NCBI RefSeq assembly: GCF_005217605.1
Contig: NZ_SZPX01000007.1
Span: 154,208-218,207 of the forward strand
Direction of reading: 5' to 3'
DNA length: 64,000 nt
DNA from: Sulfurimonas crateris
Lineage (GTDB): Bacteria; Campylobacterota; Campylobacteria; Campylobacterales; Sulfurimonadaceae
This document shows, one piece after another, positions 8,660 to 17,106 of this stretch. A model generated the notes under the pieces. That model was not told where the DNA came from and searched no databases. It worked only from the letters and a program-made list of their open reading frames with translations. The translations under genes were made by a program, and so were the position numbers. Within the stretch, counting starts at the first letter, position 1. Every line of letters begins with the position of its first letter.

Positions 8660-9051
8660 TCCTCTTTTTTAAGGTTAACCTCTTCGATAAGATCCAAAAA
8701 CCCGTCAACCTCTCTGCTTCCTCTGTCGGCATGTATGATCTCGCCTCTGTTTGTCAAAAAATAGTGTCTTGGAACACCCTTGGTCACAAACTGTTTGGGT
8801 ATATGGTGTCTGTCTCTTGAGAGGTATAAAAGCACATACTCCTCTTCAAGTCTGTCGATTGCTCTCTGGTTTGAGAGGGTGAGTTTTTTAAATCTTTCAC
8901 ACCATCTGCACTCATCAGCACCGATGAAAAGATAAACACCTTTCTCTTGCTTTTTTGCCTCAGAAAGTGCTTTAGCGTAATCGTTCAGCCAGTTTAATTC
9001 AGCGCTAAAAAGAGTTGAATATAGTATAAATAAAGAGATAAAAATTTTCAT
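8656..9051 (-). CDS. Exported thioredoxin-like protein
   Basis: About 131 residues from the ATG at 9051, chosen because the signal peptide M-K-I-F-I-S-L-F-I-L-Y-S begins there; an upstream start at 9099 would put 16 polar residues before it. The mature protein carries a redox motif C-R-W-C in A-D-E-C-R-W-C-E-R-F-K-K and the later G-V-P-R-H-Y-F-L-T cis-proline block, so it has a thioredoxin fold (DUF255/SoxW/DsbD-C-like). Periplasmic reduction of disulfides, for example of sulfur-oxidation or cytochrome maturation proteins, is plausible but the partner is unknown. It is divergent from the aldehyde dehydrogenase gene. Confidence 0.75.
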   Translation of the reverse strand: MKIFISLFILYSTLFSAELNWLNDYAKALSEAKKQEKGVYLFIGADECRWCERFKKLTLSNQRAIDRLEEEYVLLYLSRDRHHIPKQFVTKGVPRHYFLTNRGEIIHADRGSREVDGFLDLIEEVNLKKED

Positions 9052-9137
9052 CTTATTTGTAAACACCCTTGAAATTATTTTTATACTATAATAACACAAA
9101 AATAAAAATGAAAATCAAAGAGTCTTGGAGGGTTACT

Positions 9138-10553
9138 ATGGTGGCAAATATCTATTTTGGTTCACAAGAAACATCAAGGCAAGAGCTGACGCAAAGAGTA
9201 AGTCCATACAGCGGCGAAGTTGTCTCAAAGGCTCCTATCTGCAGTGCCGAGGATGCACAAAAAGCGCTTCTTATTGCCAAAGAGGCAGCCAAAGAGGCTA
9301 GAAAAAGCACGATTTCTCAAAGATGCAGCTGGCTTTTGGATGTTGCACAAAGACTAAGAGATAAAAAAGAAGATATAGCAAGAACTATAACTGATGAGGT
9401 GGGAAAACCGATTGCATTTTCCAGAATAGAGGTAGAACGCTGCATCGAGACGGTAACTCTTTGCGCGGAGACCATGCGTACAATGCATGGAGAGACCATC
9501 AACACGGATGCAATGCCAAGCGGAAAAAAGACAACTGCATTTTTCTTGCGTGAGAGTGCGGGAGTCGTAGTAGCAATTACCCCTTTTAATTTTCCGCTCA
9601 ATTTAGTGGCACATAAACTCGCTCCTGCTCTTGTAGCAGGAAACGCCGTCGTTTTAAAACCTACACCGGAAGCTCCTCTGACTGCATACAAGTTTGCAAA
9701 ACTCTTTATCGAGAGTCCTTACGCTATAAAAGATGCACTGAGCGTAGTTTACGGAGATGCAGATGTAGGAGGCGCACTTGTTTCAAGCGATATTCCGCGT
9801 GTTATAAGCTTTACGGGAAGCGTTCCGGTTGGCAATATAATTGCAAAAAGTGCAGGCATAAAAAAGGTCTCTTTAGAGCTTGGCGGCAATGCGGCGACCT
9901 ATATTGACGAGAGTGCTGATCTAGACCTTGCAGCTTCAAAATGCGCAATCGGCGCTTTTGTGAACTCAGGACAGGTTTGTATATCGCTGCAGCGAATCTA
10001 TGTCAATGCAAAGATTTATGATGAGTTTGCACAAAAGATGACAGAACATACAAAGAAGCTTGTTGTAGGCTCACCCTACGACGATGATACCTTTATGGGT
10101 CCGCTTATAGATGATGAGGCATGCAAAAGAGCTATGGGATGGGTTGAGAGTGCCATAAAAGAGGGAGCAACCGCAATGCTGCCTCCACGAGTAGATGGAA
10201 GGCTCTTTTACCCTTGTGTGATGGCGGATGTACGTGATGATATGGCGATTGTATGCGAAGAGGTTTTTGCACCGATTGTCTCTTTGGTCAGAGTTGAGAG
10301 TTTTGATGATGCGCTCCCACGAATCAATAACTCTCCCTACGGACTTCAGTTCTCGATCTTTACAAATAACCTTAGTCTGACAAAACGTGCCATCTATGAA
10401 CTTGATGCGGGCGGAGTGGTAATAAATGATATGCCGACTTTGCGTTTTGACATTCAGCCATACGGTGGAGTAAAACTAAGCGGTGTCGGACGTGAGGGTC
10501 CGAGATTTGCCATAGAAGAGATGAGCGAGATAAAAAGTGTGGTCATCTGCTAG
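9138..10553 (+). CDS. NAD(P)-dependent aldehyde dehydrogenase
   Basis: 471 residues from the ATG at 9138, chosen because GGAGGG lies about 7 nt upstream; in-frame starts at 9069 and 9108 lack such a site. The catalytic block L-E-L-G-G-N-A is followed by the nucleophile Cys281 in N-S-G-Q-V-C, and the C-terminus has the G-R-E-G-P family block. It belongs to the aldehyde dehydrogenase superfamily oxidising aldehydes to acids. The sequence resembles lactaldehyde, glyceraldehyde-3-phosphate (non-phosphorylating) or succinate-semialdehyde dehydrogenases, but the substrate cannot be assigned. A TATAAT hexamer lies at 9087-9092. Confidence 0.88.
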   Translation: MVANIYFGSQETSRQELTQRVSPYSGEVVSKAPICSAEDAQKALLIAKEAAKEARKSTISQRCSWLLDVAQRLRDKKEDIARTITDEVGKPIAFSRIEVERCIETVTLCAETMRTMHGETINTDAMPSGKKTTAFFLRESAGVVVAITPFNFPLNLVAHKLAPALVAGNAVVLKPTPEAPLTAYKFAKLFIESPYAIKDALSVVYGDADVGGALVSSDIPRVISFTGSVPVGNIIAKSAGIKKVSLELGGNAATYIDESADLDLAASKCAIGAFVNSGQVCISLQRIYVNAKIYDEFAQKMTEHTKKLVVGSPYDDDTFMGPLIDDEACKRAMGWVESAIKEGATAMLPPRVDGRLFYPCVMADVRDDMAIVCEEVFAPIVSLVRVESFDDALPRINNSPYGLQFSIFTNNLSLTKRAIYELDAGGVVINDMPTLRFDIQPYGGVKLSGVGREGPRFAIEEMSEIKSVVIC

Positions 10554-10586
10554 ATTTGTTAGAGGAGTCCTTCAATGATTTTTAGA

Positions 10587-10592
10587 TATAAT
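10587..10592 (+). promoter_or_regulatory. -10 element of alaS promoter
   Basis: TATAAT stands 29 bp before the alaS start, preceded by AGA and followed by CGCGC. No strong -35 is visible, as is usual for Campylobacterota sigma-70 promoters, which rely on the -10 and upstream T-rich periodicity. Confidence 0.6.
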
Positions 10593-10621
10593 CGCGCAAT
10601 TTTATAGCAAGAGATATATTT

Positions 10622-13171
10622 ATGGATATTAGAGAAGAGTTTTTAAGATTTTTTGAATCAAAAAATCATGACAGAGTAGCAAGTTCGCCACTTGTTCCAG
10701 ATGATGCAACGCTGCTTTTTAACAACGCAGGGATGGTTCCGTTTAAGTCTATATTTACGGGTGAAATACCGGTTCCGCAAAATCCGCGCGCAGTTTCTTG
10801 TCAAACATGTATCCGTGCGGGCGGAAAGCACAATGACCTAGAAAATGTCGGCTATACAGCAAGACACCATACATTTTTTGAGATGCTTGGAAACTTCAGT
10901 TTTGGAGATTACTTCAAAGAAGAGGCAATTGATTATGCATGGGAGTTTGTAACTGAGGTTCTTAAATTTCCAAAAGAGAGACTCTGGGTTACTGTACATG
11001 ATAGCGACGATGAGGCAGAAGAGCTCTGGATGCGCCATGTAAGCAAAGATAGAATTATGCGCCTAGGCGATAAAGACAACTTCTGGCAGATGGGTGATAC
11101 CGGACCGTGCGGACCGTGCAGCGAGATATTTTTTGATCAGGGAGAAGAGAACTTCAACGGCCCTGAGGATTATATGGGCGGCGAGGGCGATAGATTTTTG
11201 GAGATCTGGAACCTTGTCTTTATGCAGTATGAGAGAAGCAGTGACGGCACTATGACTCCTCTTCCAAAACCCTCTATAGATACCGGTATGGGTCTGGAGA
11301 GAGTCACGGCGATCAGCGAGGGAGCGACAAGCAACTACTCATCCTCTCTTTTTATGCCGATAATCAAAAAGATTGAAGAGCTAATAGCAAAAGAGTATGT
11401 CTATGCAGAGGGCGCATCATACAGAGTTATAGCCGACCACATAAGAACTGCACTCTTTCTTCTTGCTCAGGGTGTGAACTTCTCAAATGAGGGACGCGGT
11501 TACGTGCTCAGACGTATCCTCAGACGCGGTGTTAGACACGGCTACCTGTTGGGATTTAGCGAACCGTTTATGTATAAACTTGTAGACAGTGTTGTCTCGA
11601 TCATGGGCAAAGAGTATGACTACTTGGCGCAAAAAGCTGAGGTCGTAAAAGAGCAGATAGAGCTTGAAGAGGCTAGATTTTTCAAAACTATCGCATCTGG
11701 AATAGAGCTTTTTAACGAAGAGCTTAAAAATACAAAAGAGGTCTTTAGCGGCGAGGTTGCATTTAAACTCTACGACACTTTCGGTTTTCCGCTTGATTTG
11801 ACCGAGGATATGTTAAGAGAGAAAAATCTTAAACTTGACACGGCTACATTTGAGGAGCTGATGAGTCAACAGCGCACACGCGCAAAAGCTGCTTGGAAAG
11901 GCAGCGGAGATGAAGCCGTTCACGGAGATTTCAAAGAGCTTTTAGAGAAGTTCGGCGAGAACACATTTGTAGGCTATGAGAGTACAAAAAACAGAAGCAG
12001 AGTTTTAGCACTTTTGGATGATAAGTATCATCATGCAGACAGTCTTGCGGCAGGTTCATGTGGATGGGTACTTTTAGAGAGTACTCCGTTTTATGCAGAG
12101 TCAGGCGGACAGTGCGGAGATACAGGCGAGCTTGCAGGCTATGCAAAAGTAGAAGATACAAAGAAGTTCTTTGGTCTTAATCTCTCTCAAATAAGCGTAG
12201 AAAAAGAGTTAAAGGTCGGGGATGAGGTTGAAGCTCTTGTAGATATCTCCAGAGGCGAGATAACAAAGCATCACTCCGCGACACACCTTCTGCATGCAGT
12301 TCTTTTTGATGTTTTGGGAGAGCATATCTCTCAGGCGGGTTCACTTGTTGAAGCGCAGAGACTTCGTTTTGACTTCTCTCATCCAAAAGCGCTCACTCAT
12401 GAAGAGCTTGTTGAGATCGAGACAAGAGTTAATGAGCAGATCATGCGCGGCATCGGCGGCAAGACCGAGGTTATGAGTATTGAAGATGCTAAAAAATCGG
12501 GTGCAAAAGCACAGTTTGGCGAGAAGTACGGTGATGAGGTAAGAGTTGTAAGCTTCGGCGATGCAAGTATTGAGTTCTGTGGCGGTGTTCACGTTGAAAA
12601 CACGGCAGCAATCGGCTCGTTCATCATAACAAAAGAGAGCGGTGTGAGTGCGGGTGTGAGACGTATAGAAGCGGTGTGCGGACATGCGGCGTACAACCAC
12701 TTTGCTCAGCAGAGAGTGCTTATAAAAGAGATGCAGGCCGAGGTTAAAAATCTTGACGTAATGGCTGGGATCTCAAGACTCAAATCGACTATATCTGAGC
12801 TCAAATCGGAGCTTCATGAGGCACAAAACAGCATACATGTAGAGATAAAAGCCGATGAGATAAACGGCGTTGCTGTTGTTGTAGATGAGCTTTTAAGCGG
12901 CGATATTAAAGAGAAGATAGACGAGCTTAAGAACCAAAACGAAAAACTCTGCGCAATGCTCTTTCAAATAAAGGGTGACAAGGTCCTTATAGCTGCAGGT
13001 GTTAAAGGCGCGGATGCAAAGGCGGGCGAGTGGATCAAAAATATCGCTCCAATTCTCGGCGGAGGCGGCGGAGGCCGTCCTGACTTTGCTCAGGCGGGCG
13101 GGAAGGATATCACCAAAATATCCGAGGCAAAAGCAAAAGCAAAAGCTTACATAACTGAGGTTTTAGGATAA
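10622..13171 (+). CDS. alaS: Alanyl-tRNA synthetase
   Basis: 849 residues, normal for AlaRS. It charges tRNA-Ala. The class II catalytic domain opens with F-F-x-x-x-x-H-x-x-V-x-S-S-P-L-V-P; the editing domain carries H-x-x-x-H in H-S-A-T-H near residue 552 and the C-G-G-V-H-V block near residue 654; the C-terminal DHHA1-type domain ends with the glycine-rich [15 protein letters not shown]. All zinc and editing residues appear present. The stop overlaps the next start (TAATG), beginning a long run of tightly coupled genes to PBP1A. Confidence 0.97.
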   Translation: MDIREEFLRFFESKNHDRVASSPLVPDDATLLFNNAGMVPFKSIFTGEIPVPQNPRAVSCQTCIRAGGKHNDLENVGYTARHHTFFEMLGNFSFGDYFKEEAIDYAWEFVTEVLKFPKERLWVTVHDSDDEAEELWMRHVSKDRIMRLGDKDNFWQMGDTGPCGPCSEIFFDQGEENFNGPEDYMGGEGDRFLEIWNLVFMQYERSSDGTMTPLPKPSIDTGMGLERVTAISEGATSNYSSSLFMPIIKKIEELIAKEYVYAEGASYRVIADHIRTALFLLAQGVNFSNEGRGYVLRRILRRGVRHGYLLGFSEPFMYKLVDSVVSIMGKEYDYLAQKAEVVKEQIELEEARFFKTIASGIELFNEELKNTKEVFSGEVAFKLYDTFGFPLDLTEDMLREKNLKLDTATFEELMSQQRTRAKAAWKGSGDEAVHGDFKELLEKFGENTFVGYESTKNRSRVLALLDDKYHHADSLAAGSCGWVLLESTPFYAESGGQCGDTGELAGYAKVEDTKKFFGLNLSQISVEKELKVGDEVEALVDISRGEITKHHSATHLLHAVLFDVLGEHISQAGSLVEAQRLRFDFSHPKALTHEELVEIETRVNEQIMRGIGGKTEVMSIEDAKKSGAKAQFGEKYGDEVRVVSFGDASIEFCGGVHVENTAAIGSFIITKESGVSAGVRRIEAVCGHAAYNHFAQQRVLIKEMQAEVKNLDVMAGISRLKSTISELKSELHEAQNSIHVEIKADEINGVAVVVDELLSGDIKEKIDELKNQNEKLCAMLFQIKGDKVLIAAGVKGADAKAGEWIKNIAPILGGGGGGRPDFAQAGGKDITKISEAKAKAKAYITEVLG

Positions 13172-13653
13172 TGCAGGATATTTTTTTAGAGTATAAGACA
13201 CTTATAGTTTTTCTACACGTTATAAGCGCCGTCGTTTGGGTCGGCGGCATGATAGCTATGCGTTATGCGGCGCACTACTCATTTTTGGAGATAGAGTCTC
13301 CTCAAAAGAGACTCGAGAGAATAGTTCACGCGCTTAAGAGACTCTTTTATATAGTTATTCCTTTTGTCGTAACTCTTCTGGTGACGGCGATCTTTATGAT
13401 AAAGGGCTACTCTCTTAGCCAGAGTGATTTCTCGGCGCTCTCACACGCCAAAGAGGGTATCTGGAGCATTATGTTCATCAATCTTATAGTGATGATACTT
13501 AGAAGAAACAGAGGCGAGAAAATGTTAAATGATGGCAATATGCTCGGCGCTAAAAACCAGATAGAGTTTATCGGAAAATTTATGGTTCCTCTTAATATTA
13601 TCCTTGGAATAACGGCTATATTTTTAGGGACATATATATCAAGTAGCATCTAA
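13171..13653 (+). CDS. Small four-helix membrane protein, CopD-like
   Basis: 160 residues with about four membrane segments (roughly residues 10-27, 48-70, 87-105 and 133-153). The first helix carries L-H-V-I-S-A-V-V-W-V-G-G-M, a pattern seen in CopD/DUF2214/HemJ-type membrane proteins where the histidine can bind haem or copper. No further conserved ligand pattern decides between these. It is translationally coupled on both sides (TAATG overlaps with alaS and maf). The function is unknown. Confidence 0.6.
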   Translation: MQDIFLEYKTLIVFLHVISAVVWVGGMIAMRYAAHYSFLEIESPQKRLERIVHALKRLFYIVIPFVVTLLVTAIFMIKGYSLSQSDFSALSHAKEGIWSIMFINLIVMILRRNRGEKMLNDGNMLGAKNQIEFIGKFMVPLNIILGITAIFLGTYISSSI

Positions 13654-14207
13654 TGCTAAGACTTGCTTCTGCTTCACAGACCCGTGCAAAACTTCTAACA
13701 GATGTGGGTATAGACTTTATTCAAGAGAGCGTTGATTTTGACGAGGATAGCATAGTGGCGACCTCGCCAAAAAACTTTGTATATCAGGCGACACTGGGAA
13801 AATTTGAAGTGAACATGAGAGCTTTTGGGTATGATAAGTATCCTCTTTTGGTTGCAGACACGGTTGTGGCATCATGCGGTCAGATACTTAGAAAAGCAAA
13901 GTGCGTCGATGATGCGCGAAATATACTCCTTACGCAGAGCGGGAGTGTTACAAGCATTATTACGTGCATGATATATCAATCACGCAAGATGAAGATCATC
14001 GACATCTCCACAACCGAGTATCTATTTAGTGAATTTGACCTTGATGATGTCGAGAGCTATCTGCAAAGCGGCGAGTGGCGCGGCAAGGCAGGAGCATGCA
14101 TGGTTGAGGGTTTTTGCAAGCCTTACATAAGAAGTGTTAGAGGATATGAGAGCACCGCAATGGGATTAAATACGGATTTATTAAAAAGTTTTCTATTAAA
14201 CAAATAA
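13653..14207 (+). CDS. maf: Maf-like nucleotide pyrophosphatase
   Basis: 184 residues, the usual Maf length. The N-terminal L-A-S-A-S-Q-T-R-A-K-L-L block corresponds to the Maf signature and the V-A-D-T-V-V block near residue 70 to its catalytic aspartate region. Maf proteins hydrolyse non-canonical or modified nucleoside triphosphates to monophosphates and have been linked to cell-division arrest. The start overlaps the stop of the CopD-like gene. The usual P-R-R of the signature reads Q-T-R here, which is a mild deviation seen in epsilonproteobacterial members. Confidence 0.85.
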   Translation: MLRLASASQTRAKLLTDVGIDFIQESVDFDEDSIVATSPKNFVYQATLGKFEVNMRAFGYDKYPLLVADTVVASCGQILRKAKCVDDARNILLTQSGSVTSIITCMIYQSRKMKIIDISTTEYLFSEFDLDDVESYLQSGEWRGKAGACMVEGFCKPYIRSVRGYESTAMGLNTDLLKSFLLNK

Positions 14208-14222
14208 AAAAATTGTTAAAAT

Positions 14223-15326
14223 ATGTCAAAAAAAAGGATTACTATTTTAAAATCTAGCAGATTTACGATAGTCAGTATAATTGTTGTAGCGACACTGCTT
14301 CTAAGCGGCTGGTTCTATATTGACTTTATAGAAGAGTCAAAGCGCATACAAAATATCTCCAAGAATGATTTTAACTTTTTTATATATAAGTGGTTCACTA
14401 TCGCGATCATTGTCTCAATGATTGTAGCGGTAACTCTAAGCAGCTATATCTATAGCAAAAACAACAAACAGAGGATGTACTACAAGAACATCATTGACTC
14501 ATCTTCAAATATTGTGGTCGTAGTAGACAAAAATAGCATAATAGATGTAAACAAAACATTTTTCAAGTATTTCAACAAATATAAGACGCTCGAAGAGTTT
14601 AAAAAAGAGCATGAGTCCATATCTGATTTTTTTGTCGAAGATGAGGGATATATACACAAAGAGTATAACGGAGAAAACTGGCTTGAGTGTCTTATTAAAA
14701 ACTCAAATAACAATCAGGTAAGGATCGTTTACGACTCAAAAGAGTACTACTTTAGTGTTGGGGTCTCTCTTATTTCTCCAAAAGATGGGCACTACAGTGC
14801 TATATTTTCAGATATTACAAAAGAGAAGATTTACCAAAAAGAGCTTGAACACACAAATATAACCGATCCTCTTACAAAGATAAAGAACAGATACTACTAC
14901 AATGTACAGATAAAAAAAGAGAGCGCAAACGCAAACCGCTACTTCTACCCTCTCTCACTTGTCATCTTCGACATCGACTATTTTAAAAAGATAAATGACG
15001 GTTGTGGGCATGATGTCGGAGACAATGTTTTAATAGAGTATACAAAACTTATCTCTTCTCACCTGAGAGAGGGAGATATATTCTGCAGGATCGGTGGAGA
15101 GGAGTTTGCTCTTATACTTCCGTACGTGAGCAAAGCAGACGCTTATAAAATAGCCGACAAAATTAGAGCAAAAGTTGAGGAACACAAGAAAATATTTGCT
15201 ATCACTATGAGCTTTGGAGTGACGGAGTATATAAAGGGCGAAGATCTTGAGTTGACGTTTAAGCGGGCAGATAAAGCGCTTTATGAGGCGAAAAACGGCG
15301 GCAGAAATAGAGTTGTGGTTAGATAA
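14223..15326 (+). CDS. Membrane diguanylate cyclase with PAS-like sensor
   Basis: 367 residues. Two membrane segments near residues 15-35 and 55-72 bracket a very short external loop. A PAS-like region follows (about 85-200, including I-I-D-S-S-S-N-I-V-V-V-V-D), then a GGDEF domain from about residue 210. The active-site signature is G-G-E-E-F in R-I-G-G-E-E-F-A-L, which is catalytically competent in this family, so it should make c-di-GMP from two GTP. D-I-D-Y-F-K-K-I-N-D-G-C-G-H upstream is the metal and substrate block. Because the external loop is short, sensing is probably by the cytoplasmic PAS region. The stop overlaps the next start. Confidence 0.88.
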   Translation: MSKKRITILKSSRFTIVSIIVVATLLLSGWFYIDFIEESKRIQNISKNDFNFFIYKWFTIAIIVSMIVAVTLSSYIYSKNNKQRMYYKNIIDSSSNIVVVVDKNSIIDVNKTFFKYFNKYKTLEEFKKEHESISDFFVEDEGYIHKEYNGENWLECLIKNSNNNQVRIVYDSKEYYFSVGVSLISPKDGHYSAIFSDITKEKIYQKELEHTNITDPLTKIKNRYYYNVQIKKESANANRYFYPLSLVIFDIDYFKKINDGCGHDVGDNVLIEYTKLISSHLREGDIFCRIGGEEFALILPYVSKADAYKIADKIRAKVEEHKKIFAITMSFGVTEYIKGEDLELTFKRADKALYEAKNGGRNRVVVR

Positions 15327-16417
15327 TGTACTATGATAGTGAGCTGCGCGCACTAAAAAAAGCCAAAAGATACAGACAAAGAGAGCTCTACGACAACTCT
15401 CTTTTGGATTTTGCTTCAAACGACTACCTAGGTCTTGCACATAAAAAAGAGCTTCATGAGAGTAGCTGCATGGCACTATCAAACATGCCTCTGCATAGCT
15501 CAAAAGCCTCACTTCTGGTAAACGGTTATCATCAGATACACAAAGATTTTGAGACGGCGCTATGCGAGGCGAACGGCTTTGAGGATGGAGTAGTGCTAGG
15601 GAGCGGGTTTAACGCAAATATAGCTTTGATCGAGTCTTTAGTCAGACGCGGCGACATACTTTTTATGGATGAGAAGTATCACGCTTCAGGAGTGCTTGCA
15701 TCAAATATAAAGAGCGTAGAGGTCAAGTTCTTTTCTCACAATGATATGTCTGAGCTAGAAAACCTTTTAAAATCATCCGACGCAAAACGCAAGATAGTAG
15801 CGGTCGAGGGGATCTACTCGATGGATGGAGATCTGGTCGATAGAGAGGTCTTTGATATATGTGACAGATATGACGCTGTATTGATAGTGGATGAGGCTCA
15901 CAGCAGCGGCGTTATAGGAGAGAGGCTTATGGGGATTTTTGACCATTACAAGATCGAGATAAAACAAAACTACATAAAGATGGGAACGCTCGGAAAAGCG
16001 TATGGGAGCTTTGGCGCTTTTATACTTGCATCTTCACATATAATCGAGTATCTTATCAATCGTGCCAAGCCTATTATCTACGCTACTTCACTCTCTTTGT
16101 ACGATACACTTTTGGCGCATAACGCGCTTAGATATATTTTGCAAAATAGAGAGTCTCTAAAGAGCGAGATAAAAAAGCGCCAAAATATCGTCTATGAAGA
16201 GCTTGGAATCAAGGTCGAGGGACTCATTGTTCCTATAGCTATAAATGATAACAAAAGGGTTATAGAGATTCGTGATAGCCTTAAAAGCAGAGGGTTCGCC
16301 CTCGGTGCTATCAGACAGCCCACGGTTGAGAGAGCAATTGTAAGATTGATAGCAAGGCTCGGCGAGAGTTGCGATTCGTTAAGAGAGTTGTGCATAAATT
16401 TAGCTAAAATAAAATAA
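15326..16417 (+). CDS. bioF: 8-amino-7-oxononanoate synthase-like alpha-oxoamine synthase
   Basis: 363 residues of the PLP-dependent alpha-oxoamine synthase family. BioF condenses pimeloyl-ACP/CoA with alanine in biotin synthesis. Visible landmarks are the N-D-Y-L-G-L block near residue 32, V-D-E-A-H-S-S-G near 188-195 and the PLP lysine in G-T-L-G-K-A-Y-G-S-F-G near residue 223. No other bio gene is adjacent, and the neighbours (diguanylate cyclase, ABC ATPase) give no pathway clue, so 2-amino-3-ketobutyrate ligase remains a weaker alternative. Both ends overlap neighbouring genes in TAATG junctions. Confidence 0.85.
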   Translation: MYYDSELRALKKAKRYRQRELYDNSLLDFASNDYLGLAHKKELHESSCMALSNMPLHSSKASLLVNGYHQIHKDFETALCEANGFEDGVVLGSGFNANIALIESLVRRGDILFMDEKYHASGVLASNIKSVEVKFFSHNDMSELENLLKSSDAKRKIVAVEGIYSMDGDLVDREVFDICDRYDAVLIVDEAHSSGVIGERLMGIFDHYKIEIKQNYIKMGTLGKAYGSFGAFILASSHIIEYLINRAKPIIYATSLSLYDTLLAHNALRYILQNRESLKSEIKKRQNIVYEELGIKVEGLIVPIAINDNKRVIEIRDSLKSRGFALGAIRQPTVERAIVRLIARLGESCDSLRELCINLAKIK

Positions 16418-17106
16418 TGAATATATCAAGACTCCGTATAAGAACTCAGCAAAAAGAGCTGGTTGACATCTCCTTTAATATTTCATCCTCTTTAGCACTG
16501 GTAGGGCAGAGTGGAAGCGGCAAAAGCTTGACAATCAAAGCCCTTTTAAATATGCTTCCAGAGAGCATGAAGATGGAGATCGAGCATGATAGCGATTTTG
16601 AGCTTGCAGCTGGGGAGACTCTGGCTTTTGTGCCGCAAAATCCCTTTACCGCACTATCTCCTCTTACAAAGATAAAGAGACAGTTTTTTGTCTCGCAAGA
16701 GAGGATTAAAAAGCTCTTTTCAGAGGTAGGGCTTGATGAGGGGCTGCTTGAGAGATTTCCTCCGGAACTATCAGGCGGGCAGCTTCAGCGTGTTGTTATT
16801 GCTATGGCTCTTAGTCATGAGCCGCGGCTTATTTTGTTAGATGAGCCTACAACAGCTCTTGATCCGCAAAGCAGGGTCTTGATACTGGATCTTTTAAAGT
16901 CGCTTCAGAGTGAGTTTGGCTTTAAGATACTTTTTGTCACACACGATATGAATTCTGCTAAAATTTTATGCGAAGATATATGTGTTATAAAAAATGGAAA
17001 AGTTATAGAGAGCGGGAAGATGAAAGATATCTTGCATAACCCGCAGAGTGAATATACAAAGGTTTTAATTGATGCAAATTTTGCTTCTAGGAGTTTTAGA
17101 GTATGA
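16417..17106 (+). CDS. Lone ABC transporter ATPase, peptide/nickel type
   Basis: 229 residues. Walker A is G-Q-S-G-S-G-K-S near residues 30-37, the Q-loop P-Q-N-P-F-T-A-L-S-P near 74-83, the signature L-S-G-G-Q near 118-122, Walker B L-I-L-L-D-E-P, and the switch His in T-H-D. The Q-loop sequence P-Q-N-P-F-T-A-L-S-P and the C-terminal H-N-P-Q-S-E-Y-T-K-V-L block are typical of DppD/OppD/NikD-type ATPases, although this one is shorter. No permease or binding-protein gene is nearby, so its partner must be elsewhere or it works differently. It overlaps both bioF and the PBP1A gene. Confidence 0.82.
   Translation: MNISRLRIRTQQKELVDISFNISSSLALVGQSGSGKSLTIKALLNMLPESMKMEIEHDSDFELAAGETLAFVPQNPFTALSPLTKIKRQFFVSQERIKKLFSEVGLDEGLLERFPPELSGGQLQRVVIAMALSHEPRLILLDEPTTALDPQSRVLILDLLKSLQSEFGFKILFVTHDMNSAKILCEDICVIKNGKVIESGKMKDILHNPQSEYTKVLIDANFASRSFRV

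Noticed and set aside
13050..13100. Run of GGC/GGA codons near the end of alaS as a possible repeat
   Set aside because: It encodes the glycine-rich segment that is normal in alanyl-tRNA synthetases.
15030..15512. 160-codon open frame on the minus strand over the end of the diguanylate cyclase and start of bioF
   Set aside because: It is antisense to two well-supported genes and has an unusual Cys- and Ser-rich composition typical of shadow frames.
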